A DNA stretch of 58,203 nucleotides from Enterococcus sp. DIV0212c (GTDB lineage Bacteria; Bacillota; Bacilli; Lactobacillales; Enterococcaceae): the NCBI RefSeq assembly GCF_017377505.1, contig NZ_JAFREN010000017.1, positions 1 through 58,203 of the forward strand, given 5' to 3'. The notes beneath the pieces were generated by a model, which was not told the DNA's origin, searched no databases, and was given only the letters and a program-made list of their open reading frames with translations. Position numbers and translations under genes: made by a program. Each line of letters opens with the position of its first letter. Position 1 is the first letter of the stretch. Below, piece by piece: positions 20,088-28,825 of this stretch.

Positions 20088-21221
20088 ATGAGACGCTTTA
20101 ATTTAAAAACAGATATATATTTTGACAATCAAGCTCTAGATTATTTAGACACGATTCAAGGAAATCGAGCAATGATAGTCTGTGATGAAATGATGATTAC
20201 AATTGGTCATGCCGACATGGTTAAAGAAAAACTAGAAAAAAATGGATTTCAAGTTCAACTTTTTTCTGATATAGAACCCGATCCAACGATAAAAATGGTC
20301 ACTAAAGGCATCAAAATTTTTTCAGCATTCCAACCAGAAGTTGTGATTGCAGTCGGTGGAGGATCAGTTATTGATACAGCTAAAGGCATTCTATATTCCA
20401 TCGAAATGAGTCAATCAATAGTTAAACCATTATTTATTTGTATCCCATCAACTAGTGGTACAGGTTCTGAAGTTACAGCCTTTTCAGTGATTAAAATGTC
20501 TGGCGACAAATTAGTGATCATTGATGAAAAAATGACGCCGGATGTTGCAATTCTTGATACACAATTTGTTCGATCTGTGCCAGCGAATGTCACAGCTGAT
20601 ACAGGCCTAGATACACTTTGTCATGCAATAGAAGCATACGTTTCAACACAGCATTCTGATTTTTCAGATGCGTTAGCTGAAAAAACAATCAAATTAGTCT
20701 TCGATTATTTATTGACTGCCTATCAAAATGGTGAAGACATCGAAGCAAGACAGAAAATGCATAATGCTTCTTGTATGGCAGGAATTGCTTTTACAAATGC
20801 AGCTTTAGGTATCAATCATAGTTTAGCTCATGCGATCGGTGGTATTTTTCATCTTCCTCATGGAAGAACAAATGCAGTATTGATGCCTCATGTAATTGCG
20901 TACAACGCTGGATTAACAGACAAAATAAAAATAGAAACTGCAGAAAGATATGCTTATTTGGCAGAAATTTTAGGTATATCAGGAGGAACGACGAGACAAA
21001 GTTGTGAAAATTTAATCCAAGCGATCAAAGTATTAAATCAAGCATTAGATGTACCTACGTCATTATCTGAAATGGGCGTAGAAAAACAAGCGTTAAAAGA
21101 AAAACTAAAAGAAATTGGACAGCTTGCATTAAAAGACAACTGTACAGTGGCTACACCTCGTCTGCCAAACGAGGAAGAACTGATTTATATTTGTTCTAAA
21201 GCATTTAGAGGAGAATGTTAG
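20088..21221 (+). CDS. iron-dependent alcohol dehydrogenase (CutO/PduQ-like)
   Basis: This 377-residue group III alcohol dehydrogenase reduces acetaldehyde to ethanol and recycles the NADH made by the aldehyde dehydrogenase. The GGGSVIDTAKG cofactor loop and the metal-binding GINHSLAHAIGG and HGRTNAVLMPH motifs are intact. GGAGG precedes ATG 20088. In cut loci this enzyme is cargo; no clear terminal encapsulation helix is visible here. Confidence 0.94.
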   Translation: MRRFNLKTDIYFDNQALDYLDTIQGNRAMIVCDEMMITIGHADMVKEKLEKNGFQVQLFSDIEPDPTIKMVTKGIKIFSAFQPEVVIAVGGGSVIDTAKGILYSIEMSQSIVKPLFICIPSTSGTGSEVTAFSVIKMSGDKLVIIDEKMTPDVAILDTQFVRSVPANVTADTGLDTLCHAIEAYVSTQHSDFSDALAEKTIKLVFDYLLTAYQNGEDIEARQKMHNASCMAGIAFTNAALGINHSLAHAIGGIFHLPHGRTNAVLMPHVIAYNAGLTDKIKIETAERYAYLAEILGISGGTTRQSCENLIQAIKVLNQALDVPTSLSEMGVEKQALKEKLKEIGQLALKDNCTVATPRLPNEEELIYICSKAFRGEC

Positions 21222-21272
21222 CTAAGTAAGCTAGCATCACGCTATGCTTTTAATTTAAAGGAGGAAAAGTGA

Positions 21273-23813
21273 ATGAATACTGATCTTTTAGAAAAACAAT
21301 TACTGGATGCAACTAAAAATTTATCCAGTACAGAGTCACAAGAATTAGTTAAGTTATTTTCAGGCATCATTCAAGAATTAAAAGAGGATGATCCTGTTAT
21401 TATATCCAATACTGCACCGACTCAAGGCGATGAATTAAGTTCATTTAGTCCAAGATTGAAAAAATTGAAGGATCATTATTTAACGATTCGTCCTTCAGTA
21501 ACGGCCCATCGAGCAAAAGCAGTAACTGAAATTGCAAAAAAACATTGGGGCATGCCTAAAATCATTTTGCGGGCAAAAGCGTTTAAACATGCTTGTGAAA
21601 CAGCACCCTTACTCATTCAAGAGAATGAACTGATTGTGGGTCACCCTTGTGGACGTCCTCGTGCAGGAGCCGTTGCTCCGGATATTGCTTGGCGTTGGGT
21701 CTTAGATGAACTTGATACGATTGATTCACGACCTCAAGATCCATTTGAAATTACGGATGAAACGAAAAGAGTTCTCCGTGAAGAAATTTTTCCATTTTGG
21801 GAAACACGTTCGTTAGATGAAGTCTGCCAATCACAGTATGAAGAAGCTGGACTTTGGGAATTTTCAGGCGAAGCTTTTGTTAGTGATTTGTCCTATCACC
21901 AAATTAATGGTGGAGGCGATACATGCCCAGGGTATGACATTTTATTGATCAAAAAAGGAATCAATAAAATCAAAGAAGAAGCAGAGAATAAACTCGCTGA
22001 ACTATCTATGAGTAACCCAGAAGACATTGAAAAAATTTATTTTTACAAAGCCGAAATTGAAACATGCGACGGTATATTAAATTATTCTAAACGGTTATCT
22101 GATCATGCCAAAGAATTAGCCTTGAGAGAAAGCGATCCAGTTCGAAAATCTGAACTTTTAGAAACTGCTGAAGTTTTGTTGAAAGTTCCCGCAAATCCGC
22201 CTAAAACATTTAAAGAAGCATTGCAATCGATTTGGACAATGGAATCATTATTTGTTATTGAAGAAAATCAAACAGGTATTTCTTTAGGACGATTAGATCA
22301 GTATATCTATCCGATGTATAAAGCAGATCTTGAAGCTGGACGAATGACTGAACATGAAGCAATCGAATTGTTAGGTTGTTTCTTTATCAAATGTTCTGAG
22401 TATATGTGGTTGTCTAGTGAAGGGGGAGCTAAGTTCTTTGCTGGCTACCAACCGTTCATCAACTGTACAGTTGGTGGTGTAAAACGTACTGGTGGAGATG
22501 CGACGAATGAATTGACGTATGCCATCATGGAAGCAATCCGTATGACAAAGGTTTATCAACCTTCCTTGGCTTGTCGCATTCATAATCAATCACCGCAAAA
22601 ATATTTGAAAAAAATTGTTGAAGTCGTAAAAGCAGGTATGGGATTTCCAGCTTGTCACTTTGATGATTCCCATATCAAGATGATGTTAGCAAAAGGATTT
22701 GGTATTGAAGATGCGCGTGATTATTGTTTAATGGGTTGTGTTGAACCGCAAAAATCCGGCAGAATCTACCAATGGACATCAACAGGCTATACACAATGGC
22801 CAATTGCGATTGAATTCGTTTTAAATCGCGGGATCATGAAATGGCATGGTTCAAAACAAGGGATAGATACTGGTGATTTAGATCAGTTTACAACATTTGA
22901 ACAATTTGATGAGGCTGTTAAAGAACAATTGAGACGAATCGTTCATTTATCAGCAATCGGAACGGTGATCAGTCAACGAGTCCATTCAGAAGTTGCACCA
23001 AAACCATTGATGTCGTTAATGGTAGAAGGATGTATGGATACTGGAAAAGATGTCACACATGGTGGGGCAGTAGTCAACAATGGTCCGGGTCTAGTTTGGT
23101 CTGGTTTAGGAACGTATGTTGATTCAATGGTCGTAATCAAAAAATTAGTCTTTGAAGATCGTAAATACACATTAAAACAAATCAAAGAAGCTTTAGATGT
23201 TGATTTTGTTGGATATGACCAAATCAAACGTGATTGTTTAGACGCTCCAAAATATGGAAATGATGATGATTATGCGGATTCAATTGCAGCTGAAATTATT
23301 AACTGGACTGAAAGAGAACATCAACAATATGACATGTTGTATTCGAAAATGAGTCACGGCACATTATCGATTTCAAACAACACACCATTTGGTGAAATGA
23401 CTGCTGCAACACCTAACGGCAGAAATGCATGGGTACCACTATCTGATGGAATTTCTCCAAGTCAGGGCGCTGATAAATTTGGTCCGACAGCAATCATTAA
23501 ATCAGTTAGTAAATTAGGTGTTGAAAGTATGACGATTGGTATGGTGCATAACTTTAAATTGCTTAAAGGAATTTTAGAAACGCCAGAAGGAGAAAATGGC
23601 TTGATCAATCTTCTGCGGACAGCATCGATTTTAGGCAATGGGCAGATGCAATTTAGCTATATCGACAATGATTTGTTATTAAAAGCCCAAGAACATCCTG
23701 AGCAATATCGTGATTTGATTATTCGTGTGGCAGGTTATAGTGCTTACTTTGTTGAATTGTGTAAAGAAGTACAAGATGAAATTATTAGTCGGACAATGAT
23801 CGAACATTTCTAA
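21273..23813 (+). CDS. cutC: choline trimethylamine-lyase, glycyl radical enzyme
   Basis: This 846-residue enzyme cleaves choline to trimethylamine and acetaldehyde by glycyl-radical chemistry under anoxia. The catalytic pair is C489 and E491 in MGCVEPQKS, followed by the CutC-specific [15 protein letters not shown]. The glycyl radical site is G821 in RVAGYSAYF. These numbers equal those of Desulfovibrio CutC as I remember it, and the length is the same. The 3' part ([26 protein letters not shown]) also matches CutC rather than glycerol or propanediol dehydratase. The N-terminal helix ([14 protein letters not shown]) may serve encapsulation. This is the short form, without the long N-terminal extension of some CutC proteins. 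Confidence 0.96.
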   Translation: MNTDLLEKQLLDATKNLSSTESQELVKLFSGIIQELKEDDPVIISNTAPTQGDELSSFSPRLKKLKDHYLTIRPSVTAHRAKAVTEIAKKHWGMPKIILRAKAFKHACETAPLLIQENELIVGHPCGRPRAGAVAPDIAWRWVLDELDTIDSRPQDPFEITDETKRVLREEIFPFWETRSLDEVCQSQYEEAGLWEFSGEAFVSDLSYHQINGGGDTCPGYDILLIKKGINKIKEEAENKLAELSMSNPEDIEKIYFYKAEIETCDGILNYSKRLSDHAKELALRESDPVRKSELLETAEVLLKVPANPPKTFKEALQSIWTMESLFVIEENQTGISLGRLDQYIYPMYKADLEAGRMTEHEAIELLGCFFIKCSEYMWLSSEGGAKFFAGYQPFINCTVGGVKRTGGDATNELTYAIMEAIRMTKVYQPSLACRIHNQSPQKYLKKIVEVVKAGMGFPACHFDDSHIKMMLAKGFGIEDARDYCLMGCVEPQKSGRIYQWTSTGYTQWPIAIEFVLNRGIMKWHGSKQGIDTGDLDQFTTFEQFDEAVKEQLRRIVHLSAIGTVISQRVHSEVAPKPLMSLMVEGCMDTGKDVTHGGAVVNNGPGLVWSGLGTYVDSMVVIKKLVFEDRKYTLKQIKEALDVDFVGYDQIKRDCLDAPKYGNDDDYADSIAAEIINWTEREHQQYDMLYSKMSHGTLSISNNTPFGEMTAATPNGRNAWVPLSDGISPSQGADKFGPTAIIKSVSKLGVESMTIGMVHNFKLLKGILETPEGENGLINLLRTASILGNGQMQFSYIDNDLLLKAQEHPEQYRDLIIRVAGYSAYFVELCKEVQDEIISRTMIEHF

Positions 23814-23916
23814 TACTCACTTTAGAGAGTATATTCGTTCTCAATATCAAGTAACGGTGAGTAAAAGTTGTTTAATGCACGCAACGTAATCAAGATGATT
23901 AAGCAACTTTTTACTC
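23814..23916 (+). promoter_or_regulatory. mutually exclusive hairpins between cutC and the permease gene
   Basis: TACTCAC directly after the cutC stop can pair with GTGAGTA at 23857-23863. GAGTAAAAGTTGTTTAAT (23859-23876) can instead pair with ATTAAGCAACTTTTTACTC (23898-23916). The two folds share bases. There is no terminal T run, so this could be a processing or mRNA-stability element or a leaky attenuator that sets cutC above downstream genes. Confidence 0.5.
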
Positions 23917-23944
23917 AACCTCAATAAACAGAGGGAGGAAAAAA

Positions 23945-24961
23945 ATGAACAATGTAAACGACCTAAGTGTCAACACTATTGAACAAGCAAAAATCAAACA
24001 AGCAAGCAGTTTTGAACGAAAAGGGCTGTTAAATGGTTTATCTTCTGGCTTACTTTTTGGTTTGAACAGTGCACTATTAGCTTTAGCAATCTCACTATTT
24101 TTATTTTCAGATGAACCAAATGCATATGCACTACCTTTGGTTTTTGCGGGGTTCAATGATTTTTTAGCAGCGGTTTGGCTAATTATTTATAACGCTTATC
24201 AAGGTAGATTAAAAGAAATTTTTAGAAGTTTAAAATTATTTCCAGGGAAAATGACATGTTTAGCAGCCTTAATGGGAGGACCTGTAGCACAAGGTGCATA
24301 TTTATTGGGTATTGCTTTTGCTGGTCCAACGTATGCAGTGCCGATATCTGCGTTATGTCCAGTAGTTGGTGCGTTACTTTCAGCCGTTTTCTTAAAAGAA
24401 AAAATTACTCAACGTGTTTGGGCAGGTATGGCTATTTGTGTAGTTGGTGCAGTAGTTATTTCTTATACACCACCTGAGGGGAATGTAGAGAATTTTTATT
24501 TAGGTATTATTTGCGCCGCAGTTGCTGCTTTAGGGTGGGGACTTGAAGGTGTACTTTCAGCATTTGGCGGTTCTGTTCTTGATCCCAAAGTAACAATCAC
24601 GATTCGTGATATTACATCGGGGTTAACGTTCTTTTTGATTGTAATGCCGTTAGTAAATGGGTTTGGTATTTTCCAACATGTGTTTCAATCACCAAAAACG
24701 TTAGTCGTGTTAGCTCTAGCAGCATTGGTTGCAGCTGTTTCATTTTTACAGTGGTATAACGCAAATAGTATGTGCGGAGTAGCCAAAGGAATGGCTTTAA
24801 ATAGTACCTATGTTATGTGGGGAATTATTTTTTCAGCAGTGGTTTCTCAAGATTTTTCAGCGATTACACCGACCGTTATTGTAGGTGCATTGCTAATTAC
24901 TTTTGGAGCAATCATGGTATCAGTCAATCCGCTTTCGTTCTTTAAAAAGGAGGCAGTATAA
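23945..24961 (+). CDS. DMT-superfamily permease, probable choline importer (LicB-like)
   Basis: This 338-residue protein has about ten hydrophobic segments and the two-repeat EamA layout, after a polar N-terminal 27 residues. The stretch GGPVAQGAYLLGIAFAGP and the following PISALCPVVGALLSA resemble LicB, the choline permease of pneumococcus and Haemophilus, as I remember it. Placement between cutC and cutD supports choline uptake; the substrate is inferred. GGGAGG precedes ATG 23945. Confidence 0.82.
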   Translation: MNNVNDLSVNTIEQAKIKQASSFERKGLLNGLSSGLLFGLNSALLALAISLFLFSDEPNAYALPLVFAGFNDFLAAVWLIIYNAYQGRLKEIFRSLKLFPGKMTCLAALMGGPVAQGAYLLGIAFAGPTYAVPISALCPVVGALLSAVFLKEKITQRVWAGMAICVVGAVVISYTPPEGNVENFYLGIICAAVAALGWGLEGVLSAFGGSVLDPKVTITIRDITSGLTFFLIVMPLVNGFGIFQHVFQSPKTLVVLALAALVAAVSFLQWYNANSMCGVAKGMALNSTYVMWGIIFSAVVSQDFSAITPTVIVGALLITFGAIMVSVNPLSFFKKEAV

Positions 24962-25239
24962 TGGCAGAAACTTTATTACCTTTACGTTTTCGAGTTCTTA
25001 AAGAATTAGAACAGGAAAAAATGCATTTTCAAGAATTGATGACTTGTTTACATCCAGAATATGGCGCTGAAAAACAATTTAATGAAGTGGCGTTTTTAGA
25101 TCATTTACTTGCACTAAAAGAAAATGGTTTATTAGATGAAGCAGATGCTTTTATCAATGAACAAAATCAGTTATTGACAACATATCAGATAAATGATGCT
25201 GGAAAAGAGATGTTGAGAAAATATTTGCCGAAAAAATAA
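24961..25239 (+). CDS. small winged-helix-like protein of the cut locus
   Basis: This 92-residue soluble protein has a start that overlaps the permease stop by one base, so the two are translationally coupled. The pattern RFRVLKELEQEKMHFQELM...LLALKENGLLDEA...YQINDAGKEML resembles a PadR/MarR-like winged helix (helix, helix-turn-helix, then a beta wing ending ITDAGKE-style). No name can be given. A local regulator is possible, but it lacks a dimerisation domain. Confidence 0.7.
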   Translation: MAETLLPLRFRVLKELEQEKMHFQELMTCLHPEYGAEKQFNEVAFLDHLLALKENGLLDEADAFINEQNQLLTTYQINDAGKEMLRKYLPKK

Positions 25240-25248
25240 TGGAAAGTA

Positions 25249-26208
25249 GTGGAGAAGATGTTATCAGCAAAAAAAACGGCCCGAATCTTTAATATCCAGA
25301 AATATTCTATTTATGATGGAGACGGGATTCGTACGCTAGTCTTCTTTAAAGGCTGTCCGTTACGGTGTAAATGGTGCTCGAATCCAGAAAGTGTAGAACC
25401 TGGTTTTCAAGTAATGAAACAAAAATCATTATGTGATGATTGTGGGATTTGTGCTAAAGTTTGTCCAAGAAATATCCACAAAATGCGTACAACGATCGAT
25501 GGGCAGAAAGAACACTTTATTGATCGTGAAATTTCTTGCAGCGGTTGCCGTATTTGTGAAGAAAAATGTCCTAAAAATGCTTTGAAGGTGATGGGTCAAG
25601 ATATGACTGTATCGGAAGTCATGGATGTTATCTTACAAGATACCCTGTTTTACATGAGTTCAAATGGTGGTGTTACTCTTGGTGGTGGCGAAGTGACGTA
25701 TCAAGGTGATTTTGCGGTAGAACTTTTAGCTGAATGTAAGAATAACGGGATCCATACGGCGATTGAAACTTGTGGATATACAAAGTGGGAAACTATGAAA
25801 AAATTTGTTGATGTGACTGATTTATTTTTATTTGATGTGAAGCATTTTAATCCAGAACGGCATCGTGAATTAGTTGGAGCAAGAAATGAACGAATTATGA
25901 CAAATTTGGAACAGTTGTTTCAAGCTGGAGCTACGATTTCAGTTAGAATGCCGTTGATCAAAGGGTTGAACGATTCGTTGGAAGTATTAAAAGAGACAGT
26001 TTTGTATATTAAAAAAATCTACACGAACGGTCACTTAAAGAGTATCGATATTTTACCGTATCACAAACTTGGGGTGGCCAAATATGAACAATTAGGTCAA
26101 GCTTACCCTTTACAAGATATTGATATGTCTTATACAGATGATGAGCTTGAAAAGATCAGGGAATACATGGCTCAATTTGATTTGCCAATCAGAGTAGTCA
26201 AACATTGA
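25249..26208 (+). CDS. cutD: glycyl radical enzyme activase (radical SAM)
   Basis: This 319-residue enzyme uses S-adenosylmethionine to place the radical on G821 of CutC. The radical-SAM cluster motif CPLRCKWC follows DGDGIRTLVFFKG. Two ferredoxin-type clusters follow (CDDCGICAKVCP and CSGCRICEEKCP). The GGG motif is in TLGGGEV. The start is uncertain: GTG 25249 has a close ribosome site, while ATG 25258 (nine bases later) is better spaced from GGAAAG. Confidence 0.95.
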   Translation: MEKMLSAKKTARIFNIQKYSIYDGDGIRTLVFFKGCPLRCKWCSNPESVEPGFQVMKQKSLCDDCGICAKVCPRNIHKMRTTIDGQKEHFIDREISCSGCRICEEKCPKNALKVMGQDMTVSEVMDVILQDTLFYMSSNGGVTLGGGEVTYQGDFAVELLAECKNNGIHTAIETCGYTKWETMKKFVDVTDLFLFDVKHFNPERHRELVGARNERIMTNLEQLFQAGATISVRMPLIKGLNDSLEVLKETVLYIKKIYTNGHLKSIDILPYHKLGVAKYEQLGQAYPLQDIDMSYTDDELEKIREYMAQFDLPIRVVKH

Positions 26209-26229
26209 GAAAAAGGAGGGCCGGCTCAA

Positions 26230-26814
26230 ATGAGAAATCAAGAAGATTCTATTGGTGTGATTGAGCTGAAATCGATGGCAAAGGGAATGGATGCTTTAAA
26301 TGAACTGACTAAAAATTATGAAGTAAATATTCACCTAGCAAAAGCAATTTGTCCCGGCCGTTATCTGATTCTTTATACAGGAGTCGTTGGTCAAATCAAA
26401 CAATCAGAAGATTTTTTTAAAGAACAATACAAAAAAGAAATTATCAAAACTACAGCGATTTTCCGTGTATCACCACAGATTATCCACAGACTAAATAGAA
26501 AACAGCATATAGTTGGCACCTTAAGTGCAATCGGTATTGTAGAAGTCAATTCAACTGTAGGACTGATTAAATTATGTGATACGGCATTAAAAGCATCGGC
26601 AGTTGAACTACTTGAAATTAAAGTGACAATTGGAATGGCAGGAAAAGGCTACTTTTTAGTCAACGGAGAGGTTGGGAATGTAACAACCGCGATAGAGACA
26701 GTCAAACAATCTAGCCAGATGCATAAATATAGTGTGAATTGCACAACCATTTCATCACCATCAGAACAATTTCTTCAACAAGTAATTGGAGTAAAGATGA
26801 AAAAAGATAATTAG
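26230..26814 (+). CDS. pduT: PduT-like trimeric shell protein
   Basis: This 194-residue protein has two BMC domains (about 7-90 and 96-180). The segment AKAICPGRYLIL corresponds to SKTICPGKFLL of PduT, and C41 aligns with the PduT cysteine that holds a pore-centred iron-sulphur cluster. It may pass electrons or release clusters across the shell. AAGGAGGG precedes ATG 26230. Confidence 0.9.
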   Translation: MRNQEDSIGVIELKSMAKGMDALNELTKNYEVNIHLAKAICPGRYLILYTGVVGQIKQSEDFFKEQYKKEIIKTTAIFRVSPQIIHRLNRKQHIVGTLSAIGIVEVNSTVGLIKLCDTALKASAVELLEIKVTIGMAGKGYFLVNGEVGNVTTAIETVKQSSQMHKYSVNCTTISSPSEQFLQQVIGVKMKKDN

Positions 26815-26858
26815 TCAGTTAAAGAGGCTGGAACAGCCTGAAAAAGGAGGTTTAGAAG

Positions 26859-27368
26859 ATGAATCAAGAAGCGATTGGGATGATTGAAACAAAAGGATTT
26901 CCGCCAGCGGTTGAAGGACTTGATGTTATGTTGAAATCAGCTAATGTGACATTTGTTGGAACGAAACGTGTTGGATCTGGATTGATTACGATGATAGTTG
27001 CAGGTGATGTAGGTGCAGTAAAAGCTGCAATCGATGCAGGGCACATTGCTGCAGAAAAAGTCGGAAAAGTTGTTTCTTATCACGTTATTCCGAGATTGTA
27101 TCCAAATATACTGTCCATTTTTTCAATGGACGAAGTGCTAAAAATCAATCATATTCTTAACACAAAGAAAAAAAGAAAAATGGTTCAGGAAACAGTAGCT
27201 ACACCAAAAATTGAAGAGCAAAATGAACTAAATAAAACTGAGATAAATGAAAACCCAACTGAAAAAGAGAGTGAGATCATTTCTGAAAAAACAACAGAAA
27301 AATTACCAGTAAAGAAATTAGCAAAGAGTAAAACTACTAAAAAGCAAACCAAACAGTCAAAGAAATAG
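26859..27368 (+). CDS. BMC-H shell protein with a long charged C-terminal tail
   Basis: Residues 1-90 form one BMC domain (NQEAIGMIETKGFPPAVEGLD ... AGDVGAVKAAIDAG). The remaining 80 residues are low-complexity, rich in Lys, Glu and Thr, and end in a basic KSKTTKKQTKQSKK-like stretch. PduK-type proteins also carry extensions, but no metal motif is seen here. The tail could bind cargo, nucleic acid or the cell's filament system; that is open. AAGGAGG precedes ATG 26859. Confidence 0.92.
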   Translation: MNQEAIGMIETKGFPPAVEGLDVMLKSANVTFVGTKRVGSGLITMIVAGDVGAVKAAIDAGHIAAEKVGKVVSYHVIPRLYPNILSIFSMDEVLKINHILNTKKKRKMVQETVATPKIEEQNELNKTEINENPTEKESEIISEKTTEKLPVKKLAKSKTTKKQTKQSKK

Positions 27369-27399
27369 TTACTAAAAAAAGACTGAAAGGATGTATGGA

Positions 27400-28050
27400 A
27401 TGACAAATGAACAATTAGTAAAACAATTGATTCGATTATTAAATGAAAAAAACGCGATTCCTAGCGATAGTATAAAAAATGCCATTCCGGTTGGTATATC
27501 GAATAGGCATATTCATTTGAGTCAACAAGATTTAGAAAGCTTGTTTGGGGAAGGTTATAAACTAACACCAATCAAAGAATTAAAACAGCCAGGTCAATAT
27601 GCCGCAAAAGAAACTGTCTTGATCGCTGGACCTAAAGGAACATTTGAAAAAGTGCGCGTATTAGGACCGGTTCGTCCAGTTTCACAAATTGAAATTTCAA
27701 AAAGCGATAGCTTTACTTTAGGTATTAAGCCACCAGTTAGAGAATCTGGAGACTTAACTAATGCAGCAACCTTGACTGTAATTGGACCTTTTGGTTCGGT
27801 TATTATGGAAAAGAAAGTGATTGTTGCCAAAAGACATATCCATATGACGCCAATAGAAGCGGAACAATTAAATGTAATAGACCGCCAACTTGTTTCAATT
27901 CGAGTAGAAGGTGAACGCGGTGGAACATTAGATGAAGTTGTGATTCGTGTATCTGATCAATTTCGATTAGAATGTCATTTGGATATGGATGAGGCCAATG
28001 CGCTAGGGATCAGTAACAATCAAATGATTACTATCATGCCGAAAAAGTGA
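27400..28050 (+). CDS. pduL: phosphate acyltransferase PduL
   Basis: This 216-residue enzyme turns acetyl-CoA and phosphate into acetyl-phosphate and CoA, regenerating CoA inside the shell. The two zinc-site motifs are present (NRHIHLS and KRHIHMT), with RVLGPVRP between them. The N-terminal helix TNEQLVKQLIRLLNEK is an encapsulation peptide. ATG 27400 is chosen because GAAAGG abuts the in-frame ATG at 27391. Confidence 0.95.
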   Translation: MTNEQLVKQLIRLLNEKNAIPSDSIKNAIPVGISNRHIHLSQQDLESLFGEGYKLTPIKELKQPGQYAAKETVLIAGPKGTFEKVRVLGPVRPVSQIEISKSDSFTLGIKPPVRESGDLTNAATLTVIGPFGSVIMEKKVIVAKRHIHMTPIEAEQLNVIDRQLVSIRVEGERGGTLDEVVIRVSDQFRLECHLDMDEANALGISNNQMITIMPKK

Positions 28051-28065
28051 AAATAGGTGAACAGC

Positions 28066-28806
28066 ATGGATGAGAAGTTGATCAAAGAACTGATAAGATT
28101 ATTACAAAAAACACCGAAACCAAGTAGCAAAGCTCTAGTGATTTTGACCGGAGCAAGTAACTACCAAGAGTTTTGTTGTGATCATTTAGCAGATTTATCG
28201 CTTGAATTATTTTATTGTCTATCAGCAGAATATATTGAAGAAGCACAGCAGCCTAATTTGATTGCTAAACTTGGCAAGCAAATCTGTGGTTTCAGACAGA
28301 TTGAACAAAGTATAAGTAATTGTGATTTTGTCCTTATTCCTGATATGACAACAGAATTTTTAACTAAAGGTGCGTTATGTATAGCTGATACTGATGGGTT
28401 ATATGCCTTGCAACAAGCGTTACTTATGGAAAAAAATATATGGACACTGATACCTGAATTTTTATCTAAAGAGAAAAAGACCGTGAATAAGAATAATTAC
28501 TTTAAAATGTTTGCATACTATCAAGAAATCCTTGAAAGATTAGGTGTCGAATTTATTGAAAGCATTCAACTAAAATCAACGATTGAAACGGCAATAGGTT
28601 TAACTGTCTCCAAAGAATCTGTCCAAGTAAAACCAAAAAATGGTCAAATGCTTGATCATTTGGAGGAGCATGTATTATCGGGATTTATTACTTATGAAGA
28701 TGTTGTTAACAAGAAACAAGTCACTCTAGCAAAACATGCTAAATTAACAGAGCTAGCTAAAGATCATATAACGAACAATCAGATAAAAATCAATTATTCA
28801 AACTAA
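28066..28806 (+). CDS. microcompartment-associated protein with encapsulation helix, possible flavoprotein
   Basis: This 246-residue protein has no firm family. Its first residues (MDEKLIKELIRLLQK) closely resemble the PduL encapsulation peptide, so it is likely lumenal cargo. The core KALVILTGAS... followed by alternating strands and helices is reminiscent of the HFCD flavoprotein proteins seen in other microcompartment loci. ATG 28066 is preferred over GTG 28057, which overlaps the AGGTGA ribosome site. Confidence 0.7.
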   Translation: MDEKLIKELIRLLQKTPKPSSKALVILTGASNYQEFCCDHLADLSLELFYCLSAEYIEEAQQPNLIAKLGKQICGFRQIEQSISNCDFVLIPDMTTEFLTKGALCIADTDGLYALQQALLMEKNIWTLIPEFLSKEKKTVNKNNYFKMFAYYQEILERLGVEFIESIQLKSTIETAIGLTVSKESVQVKPKNGQMLDHLEEHVLSGFITYEDVVNKKQVTLAKHAKLTELAKDHITNNQIKINYSN

Positions 28807-28825
28807 AAGGAGTGGGGAAAACCTC

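Noticed and set aside
21273..23813. Glycyl radical enzyme as glycerol or propanediol dehydratase
   Set aside because: The [15 protein letters not shown] stretch and the exact C489/E491/G821 numbering fit CutC instead.
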